DNA from: Ditylenchus dipsaci
Lineage: Eukaryota; Nematoda; Chromadorea; Rhabditida; Anguinidae
NCBI GenBank assembly: GCA_004194705.1
Contig: SADC01001380.1
Location: forward strand, 62,001 to 126,000
DNA length: 64,000 bases
Direction: 5' to 3'
The first letter of the stretch is position 1; each line of letters begins with the position of its first letter. Positions 21,897-34,283 of this stretch are shown here, in pieces. The translations under genes were made by a program, and so were the position numbers. A model generated the notes under the pieces. It was not told the DNA's origin, searched no databases, and worked only from the letters and a program-made list of their open reading frames with translations.

Positions 21897-21949
21897 TCCA
21901 GTGCTCCACACCAGGTCTCTCCTTTTTATCTTTTAACTCACGTAGTTTA

Positions 21950-24690
21950 GTGAACAAAATTAATGAGCTTTCTTTAGTGTTAGATTCTTATAAGTATCAT
22001 ATTATTTCTATTAGTGAGACCTGGCTGCAAAAAAATGTAGACAGCTCCTTAGTATGTCCTAATCCAAATTATACTTTGTATCGTTCTGATAGAGCAAGTA
22101 GAGGTGGAGGCTCTGCTATAATTGTTTCTTCATCCTTTTTTTGTGTTCAAATTCAAACACCTACTATTAAGCACGTTGATTTAGTTTGCCTAGATATTTA
22201 TGATTCTAATCTTACTAACATAATGAGAATTGTGAATATTTATGTTCCACCCGCTAGTACACCACCTATTATTGAAGAGATTTGCAATGTCTCAAGCAAT
22301 TTGGTAACTGTTTCGTACCCTAAAATAATAACCGGTGATTTTAATTTTCCTGGTATAAACTGGTCCAAACCTTTCGAAATTCAAATGAGTTCGTCTGAAA
22401 AATTATTTTTTAATTTTTTACAGGAGTCTAAATTGTTCCAGCTTATAACAAAAACACTAGAAATAATTCGATACTCGACCTTGTGATCACTGACTTCCCA
22501 ACAATTATTAATAATCTGCAATTGCATCCACCTTTTGTGTCATCTGACCACTGTCAAATTACTTTTTCTGCATCATTTAATCATAAAATTTGTAAGCCCA
22601 AAAGAGTTCTCTGTTTTTCGAAGTGCGATTTCCACATGTTAAACAACAAGTTTGCTAACTTCCACTGGTCAGACACTTTTTCTCACACTGCTAATATCAA
22701 CAGCATTTACTCTGTGTTTAACAACATTCTCTGCCATCATATAAAACAGTCAGTGCCCCAATTGACTATCAAAAAGACGTATCTCCCATCTCACATCAAA
22801 TCGATTCTCTCCTACAGAGAAAAGTTGTGGAAAAACATTAAACATGCAAAGGTCATGGAAAAATTTCAAAAAACCACAACTGATCTCCAAAAAGAGACAC
22901 TCAAATATTTCAGATCAAAAGAAAACAAATTGCTTATGAACAAATCAAGCAAAAAAATTCACTCGTATATTTCTTCTCAAACAGCATCTAAAAACACCAA
23001 AATTTCGGCCCTTAAAATAAAAGATTCAACTATTTTTTCTCCAGCTGATAAAGCTGAGTGTTTTGCGTCTCATTTTTCATCTGTTTTTCAACAACCTGAC
23101 AGAAGCTTTGTAGCTTCACCTAAACCTCAGCTAAACGTCAATCACATTTCTTTTGTTGATATAGATAAGATCCAAGTATATCGAATGCTTCTTAATCTAC
23201 CTGCCAAGGTAAACTCGTCTCCTGACTCTATTCCTTATATTTTTCTTAAAAATTGTGCCGAAGGGTTGGCCTCACCAATTACCCACATCTTTCAATATTC
23301 GATTATGAGTGGTGAAATTCCGGAAATTTGGAAATTTTCTCAAGTCCTGCCGCTGTATAAAAAGGGGCTAGTATCTGATCCAAACAACTATCGACCTATA
23401 AGTCTTACATGTTCTTTATCAAAAATAATGGAAAAAATAATCCACAACAAATTGAGCGAATTTTTTGAAAAAAATAAGGTTTTACCTTCTTCTCAGCATG
23501 GTTTCCGTTCTCGAAAATCTGTTACGACCCAACTACTTGAAAATCTTGACGATTGGACAAATGCTATTGAACAAAAAAAGTGGGTAGATGTAGTTTATTT
23601 TGATATTTCTAAAGCTTTTGACTCAATTTCCCACACTATTTTGCTTCAAAAACTTTATAATATTGGTGTCAGAGGAGCGCTATTAGAATGGATCAAGAGC
23701 TTTATAACTGGGCGGTCTTTTTCAGTTAAAGTAGGTGATTCTTTTTCAAACGCTCAACCTATTTCAAGTGGGGTGCCCCAAGGTTCAGTTTTAGGGCCAC
23801 TATTGTTTCTTTTTTACATCTCAGATATATCGACTGAATGCTTCTTATCCAATGTTACTCTCAAGTTCTTTGCTGATGATCTGAAAGCTTACGTCATTTA
23901 TTCTGATCCCACATTTTCAACTACACTACAAAAATTCATAAATTCTTTTTCAGCTTATTGCATTAAGAACAAATTAAAAATCGCTACGGATAAATGCTCA
24001 GTTCTGTACCTTGGTCGAAATAATCCCCAATTTCAATATTTAGTTAATGATTTTAGCATACCGGCTGTTACCGACTCTATTAAAGACCTAGGTATTAAAA
24101 TCACTCCTGACCTGAGATGGAAAGTGCACATCGATTACACTCGAAAAATTGCATCGTTGAAATTAAGGCTATCCGATCAAATAATTCAAAATTCCTATGC
24201 CAAATGTATGTAACGTACGTTCGACCAATACTTGAATTTAACTCTATCCTCTTTAATCCCAGTTATGCTAAAGAAATTAAAAATTAGAAAAGGTTCAATC
24301 GATGGCAGTTAATATAATATATTACCGATCTTTGAAAACGAAGTACCCAGACAAACCATCATATGAAAAATTGCTAAAAATATTGGTTTAAAATCTCTTC
24401 AATATAGACGAATAGTGCTTGACTTAGTTTTCTATCACAAAATTGTGCTTAAACTTGCCATTGTTAATTTGAGTCATATGCCAATGTTAAAAGCTTCTAA
24501 GACTAGAGGATTACAATCTAAATTAACTATTCCAGTGTGTAAAACTAATGTAAGATACAACCATTTCTGTATTAGAGTCTCTAAGCTTTACTATAAATTG
24601 CCTATCGCTGTAATTTCTTCCGGAACTATCCAATCATTTAAACTTAATTTAGAGAAAATAGATCTTATAAAACTTGTAGATTTGTAATAG
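21950..24690 (+). pseudogene. LINE ORF2: endonuclease and reverse transcriptase, broken
   Basis: Endonuclease at 21950-22450 (ISISETWLQK, YRSDRASRGGGSAIIV, ITGDFNFPGINW), an APE type. After a frame change near 22450 it continues at 22483 with LDLVITDFP and the SDHC motif, then reverse transcriptase: NNYRPISLTCSLSKIMEK, HGFRSRKS, VDVVYFDISKAFDSISH, GVPQGSVLGPLLF and FADD. Near 24165 a deletion of about 30 bases relative to copy 1 and a stop end the frame; the tail resumes from about 24280 to 24690. The order fits CR1-clade LINEs. Confidence 0.85.
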
Positions 24691-24757
24691 TTGCGTGATT
24701 GTATTTGTTATTGCTGTGTGCTTAACTTACTTTCGCGTTAATAAATAAATAAATAAA

Positions 24758-25185
24758 TTATGTTTAACTTTAACTCTAAAATGGTGCATTCATTTTAGAA
24801 ATAACTTTAACTTTAAACATGAACTCTAACATCAACTTTGTGGTATGCACCAATAAATTGGTGCATTTAACTTCAAACAATAACTTTAGATTATAACTAT
24901 AACTTTGAACTCCATAGTGGTGCATTCCGGCACTGGTTTTGCAGCGTGCACACTGCGGTTTATTAAGATTTGCTCGAATCGCCTAAATACGTATTGCCGA
25001 CGGCACATATATCGAGTACTTTCAAAACTAGTCTGAATTTGCACCCTTGACAAAGCAAATGTAGAATACATTTCCGAAACTCAGGTTTTTGCGGCGACGC
25101 TGCAAAACCTGACTCAGGATCTGTAGCGTCACTGCAAATCCTTACTCAGGATCTGCAGCGTCACTGCAAATCCTGACCATTGTTT
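24758..25185. repeat. Low-complexity AACTTTAAC tract and a 33-bp tandem repeat
   Basis: 24760-24910 is built of 'aactttaac'-like units and repeats 'gtgcatt'. 25089-25185 has about three units of 'gcgtcactgcaaatcctgactcaggatctgca' type (written here as positions because the unit exceeds 20 bases). No gene. Confidence 0.5.
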
Positions 25186-25379
25186 CCGAAAATAACACCT
25201 ACAGTAACACCTACACCTACTATCTAAACCCTACACCTACATTAACACCGAAAAGTAAACATACCCTACACCTACCGTTTGGCAACAGTACATTTAAGTG
25301 TTAAAAATAATACACAAAGCAAGAAACGTGAATTGAGACTATTGAGAATATTGACTTCGGATCCTTCACCGCTTTTGTT

Positions 25380-26200
25380 TTGAGAGCATTGCACAGCCAC
25401 ACTACCATCTTGAAATTCTTGCACAGAGGGACAAACATCGCGATTTTCCTGAAAATCAACAAATCATATGACGACCACCATTACAAAAACGACTTACACT
25501 TGAGCATCTGCACCTAAATAAGAAAAGATAACCACCGGAATGATAAAGCCAGGCCAAGAATAACTTACAATGTGTCACTGAGCCCATCTTTATATAAGAC
25601 CACGACATCCAACGGCGAATCTGCGCCGCAAGCAGTTGCAGAAGCATTGACTTGACATCACCTCCGGTTTGATATTCATGCACTTGATCATCCAGCTGGC
25701 CACACCATCGTAGGAATTCCTGAGACGTTAACAGAATAAATAAACCAAACTGCAAAAAAATGACTTACTGTCGAGCACCCGCATTGACTCAGCACTACCT
25801 GCTTCTTGATTGCCCTGCATAGCCTCACTGCATAGCATAGACTCCTAACGACCATGAAATAATTCTAAGCACATCAAAAACAAAAAACGACTTACCTGTA
25901 AGCGTTTGAATCAAATGCTCCACCTTGCTGCCATCTTCATCCTGGTAAGGGATCGAGCAACTGAAATTAAACGTAAAACACCGCAAAAATAATGACAATG
26001 AACGAACACAAACCCAATTGAATGGAATAAATAATTAAATGACTTGGCGCAGACACGCCAGATACAGAAAACACTGATTAACGGCGGTCCTGCGCCAAAA
26101 AAATTCACCCCATTCACAATAACCGAATGACTACACAAAAAACAAATAAAACTGCTAAAGTTTTCGAGTTCCCTAGTAGACAACAAAAGATTTGAATGCC
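25380..26200 (-). pseudogene. Argonaute/Piwi-like gene fragment
   Basis: Several short exon-like frames with GT-AG borders lie on the minus strand. One exon (about 25568-25720) reads LLQLLAAQ then, after a one-base frame change, PLDVVVLYKDGLSD, which resembles the Piwi-domain strand with the first catalytic Asp (…IIFYRDGVSE). Upstream frames include CSIPYQDEDGSKVEHLIQTL (25915-25970) and CSEAMQGNQEAGSAESMRVL (25775-25840). No MID or PAZ region was recognised. It may be a decayed or highly divergent worm Argonaute. The call rests mainly on one motif. Confidence 0.4.
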
Positions 26201-27004
26201 AACTTGAATTAGACTAATGTTTCGGAGAACCTTCATGAAGATGCCCTCATCCCCTAAAAATCCGCTTTTTTTCGCCCGATCTTTTTTTTTATTCGACGCG
26301 CGAGGAGCTTGCGCACAGAATGAAGTATGCAACACCCACTTTTTCCCGATCCCAACCCCTGTAAAAATCCCAAAGAAGCCAAAAATCGGCTAAAAAAATT
26401 TGGCGAGAATTCAAAATCTTAACACACTCGGTCCAAATACTATATAAAGATTTGCGCCATGAGAAATGATTATCCGGTTGAAATCGAGTACCACCGAATT
26501 TCCTTTTTTTTTCAAATTCAGATTTTTCTTGTCTCGAAAGAAAATTTGAAATTTTTCAATGATCTCCCAATTCAAAGAGCAGTATCTTATATAAATCGAC
26601 TGTGCTTAGTCTAAATACGGTGTCGGAATCTTGATTTTGTAAGACCTCGCACACAATAGCGGACTGTAAATTCAACAATCTTCACTCGGGAATGGTCATA
26701 ACTTTTTTTAAAATTTTCCAAAATTATTCTTTTGTTGCCCTTTGTAGCTGAAATTCAGGGCTACCAAATAGGCTACTATTTTGCACATACTCAAATTTTG
26801 CACATACCACTGCGAGCAAAAACCATGGTCCTTTAAAAAAAGTTAACAATCCTCACTTCGGCCGATTGGGGATTGTGAGTGAGAATTGTTGATTTTTTTA
26901 ACATTTTTTAATTCATACCTACTCGACCAATAGCAGCCCTGAATCTCAGCTACAAAATGGCAGAAAAAGAATAATTAGTTTTATTAGAATTAGTTTAGTT
27001 AGAT
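26201..27004. other. Repeat-like intergenic DNA
   Basis: A weak inverted repeat pairs 26740-26760 ('agctgaaattcagggct') with 26935-26955, and 26660-26680 with 26875-26900 ('caatc.tcact'). It is probably an old foldback element. No gene. Confidence 0.4.
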
Positions 27005-27249
27005 TAGTTTATTGGGTCCACCCCGAAAGGTCCCCGCTGAAAGATCCCCGGCCGAAAGGTCCCCGCCAAAGGTCCCCGCCGAAAGGTCCCCGGCCAAAAG
27101 GTCCCCGCCGAAAGGTCCCCGTCGAAATGTCCCCGGCCGAAAGGTCCCCAAATATCAATTTTCACAATATTTTGAGAAAAAAATGTGTCTGTGATCTCCA
27201 TTTCAAGTAGATCATTTGTAGCATCATCTTGTTTGTGCTTAGCTGCTGG

Positions 27250-27850
27250 GTAGGTCCCAAAACCTATTTTCTAGACTAATTCGGTCTTGCTGAAGATGGT
27301 TTGATAGTGGTAAAATGCCGTTTTATAGGGTACTTTCAAAGTTTTTGATAAAATTGAGCTTCGTTAAAATCAATGGCACTTCTTTGGTCACCCCCCCCCC
27401 CACCATACTCGCATTTTTTGAAAAGTGACCAAAAATCACCTCTCGAACCTATTTTTTCGCATAACACTCGGATTTTTCTAAAAGTGGCCCAAAATCGCCT
27501 TTCAAACCCATTTTTTCTGCATAACGCGATAAGAGAAGCATATCTTAACAGTTTCTGATCGATAGAAAATAAAATGTTGTAAAAAAAATTGCCAACCACT
27601 CCTTGAGGGTATATGGTCTTTTAGGGTATTTTAGGGTCATTTTCGAGTGATTTACCGCATTTTTCTTGCTGGAGCTGGGCAGAAAGACTTTCTGAATGCA
27701 TTTTAGATCAAGAGTTTTGCTCGGAATCATGTCTAAGGAAAGTGAGTGCGCGCATCTCTTATATAAAACGGCATTTTACCACTATCAAACCATCTTCAGC
27801 AAGCCCGAATTAGTCCAGAAAATAGGTTTTGAGACCCGAAAAGTAAAAAC
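27250..27850. repeat. Foldback element inside the array-ended element
   Basis: The stretch 'ctgaagatggtttgatagtgg' near 27290 and 'cctattttctagactaattc' near 27263 recur inverted near 27780-27830. The same segment appears, also as a foldback, at 16935-17130. A C-run lies at 27390. Exact ends were not fixed. Confidence 0.5.
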
Positions 27851-28027
27851 GTTTTGAATACAAGTGGACGACCACTTGGTTTTAATGGTATGATATGCAA
27901 TTTAGGCACTGCTGACTGAGTACTACCATTTAGATACCACTACCTAGAAACTACATTCTACTAGCACCCGCGTATCACTGCGCCATGAAGGGTGTATTAA
28001 GACAGATGAAGATAGATCAGGACTATT

Positions 28028-28268
28028 TAAAGGGCATGCCCGTGCGTTTTAAAAATTAAGGCGGGGGTCAGCAATTTTTTTTGAATCGTTCTATTTTTCA
28101 CTTGTTTTGCGTCAAATCTAATATTAATGACCCTATACTACTTTTAAAAACTAGGCAGAAAACTTAAAAAATCTGAATGCGTATGCATGTAAAACTTGAT
28201 CGAGAAAGAAAAAAAGTGCTGGTCCCCCCGACTTTTCTCCGTGTCGGGCACGGGCATGCCCCTTTAAG
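28028..28268. repeat. MITE with AAAGGGCATGCCCGTGC ends
   Basis: The ends AAAGGGCATGCCCGTGC and GCACGGGCATGCCCCTTT are inverted copies enclosing AT-rich DNA. A relative with GGGGCATGCTCG ends lies at 54192-54500. No clear target duplication. Confidence 0.55.
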
Positions 28269-28436
28269 TTAGTTCTGGAGCATTGACGAGGCATCGAATG
28301 TACAACACCATTAAGGGTATGTCTGGATCACTAAAGGTAGATAATAACTTGTGAGGATAGATCCGGACCATTGACAGTAGTTCAGGACCATTAGAGGTTG
28401 AAGTTGGGCGTAAACGCAACAAGTACCGAATATACT

Positions 28437-30707
28437 CACGGCCCCTCAAAATCTGCATTCTAGTGCATTAGCAAAATTTGGCGCCAAATCAAATTTTTTA
28501 AAAAACAGTTGTTTTTTAGTTTATTTTATCCAACACTTCTGGTTTTACTTTTTTCGTCGTACCTTATGTAAGTTTATTGTCAAAAAACTCACCACATTCA
28601 GCGCTGTCGAATAAGCTATCACTTGCCCGATAAACTTAACGAATTTCAAAACTAGAAGAGCTTTTCATGAATATTTCCGAAATTTCGGTTCGATTTGTTT
28701 GACTTGATTGATATTAGCGATGTTTTTTGACAATACATTGCTGAAGCAAGACTTATACCTGATAGAGGAGTGAATTTGCTGCATTTTGGTGCCAAGGACA
28801 TATACAAAAAATACAAATTTTGGGTGTTTTATACAAAAGTTAGATGGAAAACGCAAAAACCCCTAATTTTACTCGGAAAAATGGCAGTTGTTTGCTGTCG
28901 ATGGTCCCTCGTTTGCAAAACTCTTGGTTTTAAAAATTCTATTTTGGTTAAAAGATAGAACAGATTGTTAGCTTTCTTTTGGTATATAAAGATGCTGAAA
29001 AAATACAAAATTTGGAGTTTTCGATACAAAATAAATTCAAAATAATTTTAGATCTGAAGATGGTTTCCACCAGAAGAATGTGCGCTAAGCCAAATGGACT
29101 GTCTCTCTCCGAAATTCGTGCAGCCGCAGTCAAGAAAAGATGGGAAAAGGAAAGGCTGAAGATGCAGAAACTAGATGAAAGCAAAATTCAAGCTGCCGAA
29201 CGAGCAATGATGATGCGTAGAGTTTGTCTATGTAAGTAAATTTTGGTCATCGTAAGCTGTTTATTCTTGTTGAACCTGATATCTTGGAAGAGCTTTTGTT
29301 TAGTAAAGCAGGCTAATGAAAAGCTCAGGATAGCAGAAGAAGATAAGGCCACACAGAATCAGCTGCAACTGGAAAAAAAAGCAAGGCAATTCGCTCAGCC
29401 AAGCGCAAGCAAGCGATAGCTGCTAGATGGAGCAAGTCAATCAAGAAGAAGACCCGAAGAGGGGAAACAGTTAACAAGACAAGTAAATTTTCTATCTGTC
29501 AATTTTACTTTCGGACACATTCGTGTTTAGGAAGCGTCCCACCTCGTTGGAAGAGTGTCAGTGTCCAAGTCGATTCTACTAGCGTGGTCACTAGCCAATT
29601 GAACCGAGACAAAGAAGTCCTTCTCAATCGTCTGACTAAACCGAAAAAGCGGAAACCCGTACGTCACATCATTAGTTGTTGCTTTTACAGTGTGTGATTT
29701 ATTAAGGACCAGCGGAAGCCTTTGCAGTGCTTAGCAAGACGTGCTTCCTTGTCTAGAATTGATGAAGTGATCACTTTCTTTCGCGGCAAAGATGGCCAGC
29801 TTCCAAGCTTTGAGAAGTACCAGCAGTTATCAGCGAAAATTCGACTTCAAATGGGTATCGGTAATGTGAAGCAGGCCAACAGTTCTGATTCTTTTCTCAT
29901 GATCTCTATCTTCGATGATGATGATAGCTACGTCAATCTGTCAAGTCTATCGGCGGTGTTCAATCAGCTCAATTTCAGTAAGATCAATGTTGGTGAAGCG
30001 GTGAAAGAAGTGAAGTGGTAAAGTGAATTAATATTTTTCCTCCTGCTATACGTTTCCCGTTTGGGTATCTAACAGGAGACTTGAAATTTGTGGATACGGT
30101 TTACGGTCATCTTGGCTCAAGTGCAACTCATCCTTGTCCGATTTGCGAATGTCCTAAAATGTCCACAAAATGCAAGTTATGGCAAAAGGTTCCTTCCTCT
30201 CAGATGCTGAAATTGCAAAATTCAAAATGTGGTCTAAAGAATACTTTGAAACAATGACGGTACGTCTTACATTATTTATCTAGTTAGCGTATAAAAACTG
30301 TCTCTCTAGACTTGCTTTCCTCAAATGCCAGTCACTCCAAAGTGCCACATTCTTCGCCAACACGTTAGTGAGTTCATGGATAAGCATCGTTTCTGGGGTC
30401 TTCTGTCTGAGCAGTCAACAGAAGCCTTGCACTGCAAAGTTAATGGTGATGAAAGGAGGCTTTACTGCATGCGTGAAAGAATGAAGACACTCAAGAAAAT
30501 ATTGGAAGACTCTTTTGTGAGAAACATTTTCTTTGATGTGAAAGTTTTTGATTTGTAATTGTCCAGGTTTGCAATAAATTTTTCTAAATTGAAGCAAAGT
30601 ATCTGAAAGCTAAAAATTATTTAGAAAACGCAGAAAAAGTTTTTTTGAAATTCTTGGCGTTTTGTTTATTTTTAAATGTACTAGAATGCAGTTTTTGAGG
30701 GGCCGTG
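28437..30707 (+). mobile_element. CACTA-like DNA transposon with a transposase gene
   Basis: 2271 bp. The ends CACGGCCCCTCAAAATCTGC and its inverse (28 bp, one mismatch) are flanked by a 3-bp duplication, act (28434-28436, 30708-30710). CAC-starting ends and a 3-bp duplication are the CACTA/EnSpm signature, though the termini read CACGG rather than CACTA. It encodes a multi-exon transposase-like gene on the plus strand and is the apparent coding relative of the P1-carrying element at 2437-4588. Confidence 0.75.
29060..30558 (+). CDS. CACTA-like transposase (multi-exon, possibly broken)
   Basis: Exons include 29060-29231 (MVSTRRMCAKPNG...KKRWEKERL), about 29308-29480 (KRKQAIAARWSKSIKKK), 29531-29659, 29709-30020 (DEVITFFRGKDGQLPSF), 30075-30260 (GDLKFVDTVYGHLGSSATHP then CPIC) and 30310-30558 (MPVTPKCHILRQHVSEFMDK, FWGLLSEQSTEALH). 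The 'D.kf......G...s...PC..C' block and the 'K.H.L..H...F......SEQ.tEa.H' block resemble CACTA-type transposases of worms. An A8 run near 29372 shifts the frame. Intron borders are GT-AG. The family name is an inference from ends, duplication and these blocks. Confidence 0.6.
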
Positions 30708-31159
30708 ACTCACGGCCCGTGAGACTATCGCAAACCGATAGTGTTGCGAATCGATTTTCGCGAATCAAAAGTGTCGCTAACTGATAGTCGTTCAACAAAA
30801 TAATGAACAAAACCTTTTTCACGCAGAACAAAAGCAAAAAAAGGAACATTTTTTCTCAAAATATTGTGAAAATTGAAATTTTGGGGACCTTTCGGCCGGG
30901 AACCTATCGGCGGGGACCTTTCGGCGGGGACCTTTTGGCGGCGACCTTTCGGCCGGGGACCTTTCGGCCGGGGACCTTTCGGCGGGGACCTTTCGTCCTG
31001 ATCCCTAGTTTATTAGTTTTTTTTTAGAAACCTGATCAAAAACTATTACGTAAATCCAACAATTAGGAAATAAATTTGAATTGGTAGGGGACCACCAGAC
31101 CACTGTGAGCATGGTCTTTTCAAGAGGACAATGCTCACAATTCAATTGATTAAAAATTA

Positions 31160-31590
31160 ACGTACAGTTGAACCTCTGTATAACATAACTCAAGGGACCG
31201 CCGAAAACCTTATGTTATATAGAGGTTATGTTATACAAAGTAGCCATCCCGAAAAAAAAATCAACCATCGAAAACAATAGATTCGAAAGAAAATGGTAAT
31301 TTTGATTCCTTACTACCTTAATGTAAACAAATTTCTTATATAGACTGGATGAATCTGATTTTTAGAGAAATTAACTGATTTTTTGAGAAATTTAATAGAT
31401 TTATGTTATATAGAGGGGCGTTTATTCGGCTAGTGCCAGAAAAAAAATGTATGTTATAGGGTGTTTTATGTTATATAGAGGCAAAAGTTATGTTATATAG
31501 AGGTTCACTTTGGCTTTATTTTAATCAGACCAACCAAACTGATTTCTGAGTTATGTTATATAGAGTTATGTGATAAACAAGTTCGTCTGT
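31160..31590. repeat. pogo-like MITE rich in 'atgttatatagagg'
   Basis: Starts TACAGTTGAACCTCTGTATA at 31163. 'ttatgttatatagagg' recurs at about 31210, 31400, 31470, 31490 and 31553, and 'atgttata' again in the first intron of the next gene. The right end near 31505 (agaggttcact) is an imperfect inverse of the left. It is decayed and its limits are approximate. Confidence 0.5.
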
Positions 31591-31679
31591 ACTCCGTTTG
31601 AGCCGTTTGTTGTTAAAAGGTTTCCGTAAATTGGAGCGTGCATTATTGGAGGAGACGACTGTAGTAACAAAGATATGTA

Positions 31680-31708
31680 GTCCGGTTTTTAGTTTGCTAT
31701 TTCAAAAC
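31680..31708 (+). promoter_or_regulatory. Probable spliced-leader acceptor of the RRM gene
   Basis: 'ccggtttttag' lies about 20 bases before the ATG at 31709, with a short AT-rich leader ending AAAACATGG. It fits a trans-splice acceptor; a cis-spliced upstream exon is the alternative. Confidence 0.45.
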
Positions 31709-33369
31709 ATGGCTAGCGAAAAATCAGCGGATATCAATAGTGGACAATCTTCTAAAGAAAAATTGGCAGACATCAGTGGTGGACAATCTCCTAGCGAGAA
31801 GTCGGTGGATATCAGTGGTCTGCAATCTTCTAGCAATCAAATCTCTCCAAGTCATGAAAACGTCGTGCACATTGAAGATCCAAAGGTATTGATACTCCTA
31901 TTCATCATTTCTCAAAAATTTATGTTATAGGGAGTTTTATGTTATAAAGTCATTGCAATTATTTTTCAGGAGCAAATTGATTTGCTGCAAAAGTCCGAGC
32001 ACAGTCAAGAGAAGCCAGATCGTCACTCTAAGTTCGACGAGTCTTCCTCAAACTGCATTTGACGGAGCAAGAGCGCAAGGTCTTGGATGAGCGTCTAGGC
32101 TTTGTAGGCAGATTATTATTTTCTTAGTTTTCTGTCTTCTGTATTCAACATTTTAGGCTGTTACTTTGGTGGAATACTTCGGGAGTGAGGGAACTGCTCA
32201 AGCGTCTGAGTCATTGAAGAAAGCACTTGGACTAGGTCTAGCTGAAATTTCAAATGTTGCCACATCTCCTCGTAGTATCAAGTTTGACGATCAGAAGAAA
32301 GTCTATTCGCCCCCTGGCATGAAAATCAGCAGCCGCAGAGACCGTTGCCTTCAGCACCTCCTTATTTCATATACGTCTCCAACATCTCCTACAATGCCAG
32401 CAAGTCACAGATCAAAGATTACTTTGGCGGCGACAAGAATGTCAGTAAATTTAATTATTGTAAACTCGACCCTTCCGGAGTAATAAATTTTTTATTGACT
32501 AAAACACGAAAATAATGTCTTTTTTGAGCTTCTGAGGCAATTTTAGGTCGATACAGGGTGTTTGGAAACACTTTAAAAAAATTCGTTTGGGGAGGGGGTA
32601 TACTCCGGTAGCGCCGTAAACTCCTATGAACTTTCTGGATTAAGGTGAAGGACATCTACATGTACAAGTATGGAAATGGAAATTTCGCGGGAGATTGTTT
32701 TCTGGAGTTGGTTAACTGTCGCAAGGCCTTGGACCATGTGATCTCGTTGGATCACAGGGTAGCTCCACTTCTCTTGTTTTTCATTTAATGTTTTAACTTT
32801 TAGCAATTCATCAGTCGTCAGCTTACCGTTTCCGCCATATGTGATGAGAAAAGTCGCAGATTTTCGTTGAATGCCATGGCAGAGAACTACAAGTCAAGGT
32901 TTATACCGCAGACCAAGATGCAGCGACCAATGGGTGATAGAAGAAGTTCTCTGAGCTATCGTAGTTCTCAGGGCTCTCCGCGTCGTTCTCCGTTCACCAA
33001 GTCTCCAGGGTCTCCACGACGTTCATCTTTCAGCAACTCCCAGGATGTCAGACGTATGTGTTCTGTTCCTTTTATTCGTATATTTTGTGTCCATTCTTTG
33101 TTTAGGCATGCCTCCCAGACTCTCGAACGCAAACACCAACCGAAGCTTGTACTCGACTCCACCTGTTGCGAACCGCCAATTCTCCCGTTTCTACTCCAAC
33201 AACAGAGGCCATCATCGTCCAATTGACATTGTATGTGAATTTTCGATTATAAAACTATTAGGTCAAGTATGTTTTTAAGCCTTCGCCAAGTCCAGGTAAT
33301 CAATCCAAGAAGAACATGATTAATCAGTCAAATTCCAAGGAATATGGATCCAAACGCAGAACTTTTTGA
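31709..33369 (+). CDS. eIF4B/eIF4H-like RNA-binding protein
   Basis: Exons: 31709-31885, 31970-32103, 32157-32440, 32645-32758, 32804-33053, 33106-33230 and 33262-33369. With two single-base corrections this makes about 397 residues. The N-terminal part is Ser/Lys-rich with three 'DI.gGQSsseK' repeats. A central RRM follows: PYFIYVSNISYNASKSQIKDYF is the first strand and helix, and NFAGDCFLELVNCRKALDHV covers the RNP1 strand and second helix. The basic tail has SPRRSPF/SPGSPRRSSF repeats. In eIF4B/4H this RRM helps the eIF4A helicase unwind mRNA leaders. Assignment rests on the RRM style (PP-Y-yVsNisY) and the basic tail. One base seems missing near 32040-32050 and one near 32318. It could instead be another RRM/RS protein. 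Confidence 0.7.
32468..32615. repeat. hAT-like foldback family F, short intronic copy
   Basis: 148 bp with ends GACCCTTCCGGAGTA and its inverse (GGTATACTCCGGTAGCGCC), flanked by an exact 8-bp duplication, gtaaactc (32460-32467, 32616-32623). It sits in intron 3 of the RRM gene; without it the intron would be about 48 bp. Confidence 0.8.
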
Positions 33370-34265
33370 AAATTTGTTGTTATTTATGAAAAGCTGTTCT
33401 GTTATGCTGCTGCATCATTCCACAATCATGTTAAGCTGCATCACTTTTGTTCTATTTGTGGGGATATAAAGAATTTGTTTATTGGTCATTTTGTTAACGT
33501 CTTTACCTTTGAAATTTTTGGCTAGGTTGGGTTGTGCTCTTTCATTTTTTGATTAGGCGAGCAAAACTTGAGACGGTGTTGAAAGTGTATTTAGGCATTT
33601 AGGGGCATTTAGGGTTGTTAGCGGAATGGCGTGACGGGATGTATTAAAGTAGGTCCAAAGTCAAGACGAGAGATCCCGTGCGATTTGCGAGATACCGTAA
33701 TATATAGATTTTATAAAGTTTACTGTGATGAAGTTGTATGAATAAATGCAGCTTCGCTACTGTAGTATAGCTTTTAGCGCTGTGTTCAGGATGACCAACT
33801 CAATTTTGAAATTTCAGGGCATTTTTTCATGACCCCGGGCATTCGTTCTTATTTTTTGGCCAATTCCGGGCAGCGTTACATATTGTGCTCGGATTTTGGA
33901 AAAAATCCGAGAAATCGGGAAAGTTGATCACCCTGGCTGTATTACAGTTACCGTATCCTCTCTAATAAGAGTTTGCCTAGTAAAGTCTTTGTTGTATGAA
34001 ATGCAATGAAGCGGACGCTAATATGGAAATTTTATAAAATTTGTGTTCACCCAAATCGTTAAAATAAAATTATTTGACTCTTTATATTTGTGCACCTTTA
34101 AACCCTTCAGACTACTTGGTTTGTTCGCCTCTGCTCTCTTGTGACAGATGACCAATCCATGTGTCCATATTTTGAGAGCAGTCCAAGCTTTTCTTTCCAC
34201 TTCCCGCAATATGGATCGATTTTGGCGGTAGTGTAAACTTGTTTGTTAAACTATATGTTTCTGAT
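33370..34265. other. Intergenic, no gene seen
   Basis: 3' flank of the RRM gene (AATAAA near 33741) and 5' flank of the astacin gene. Near 33950 a single M1-type end (TACCGTATCCTCTCTAATA) occurs without a partner. 33590-33620 repeats 'gcatttaggg'. Confidence 0.4.
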
Positions 34266-34283
34266 ATGATATATATTCATCTA

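Larger units (their letters stand above)
20950..24757 (+). mobile_element. CR1-like LINE, near full length
   Basis: Holds ORF1, an endonuclease, a reverse transcriptase and a 3' end with TAATAAATAAATAAATAAA-type tail (24740-24757). The short low-complexity repeat 'aactttaaac' lies on both sides (20950-21060 and 24757-24930), which blurs the left boundary. ORF1 is open. ORF2 is broken by a frame change near 22450 and a deletion near 24165. Confidence 0.85.
27014..31005. mobile_element. MULE-like element with 'ggggacctttcggc' array ends
   Basis: 3992 bp. The ends are tandem arrays of 14-18 bp units ('ggtccccgccgaaa' from 27014 to 27150; the inverse from 30886 to 31005). A shared inner stretch of about 40 bp ('ttttcacaatattttgaga' and its inverse) follows each. 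The flanks are an exact 9-bp duplication, tagtttatt (27005-27013 and 31006-31014), as expected for Mutator-like transposition. The interior holds a foldback (27250-27850), a MITE (28028-28268) and a whole CACTA-like element (28437-30707). No MULE transposase is seen. Confidence 0.85.

Noticed and set aside
32968..33222. Minus-strand frame of 84 codons
   Set aside because: Antisense to the Ser/Arg-rich tail exons of the RRM gene.
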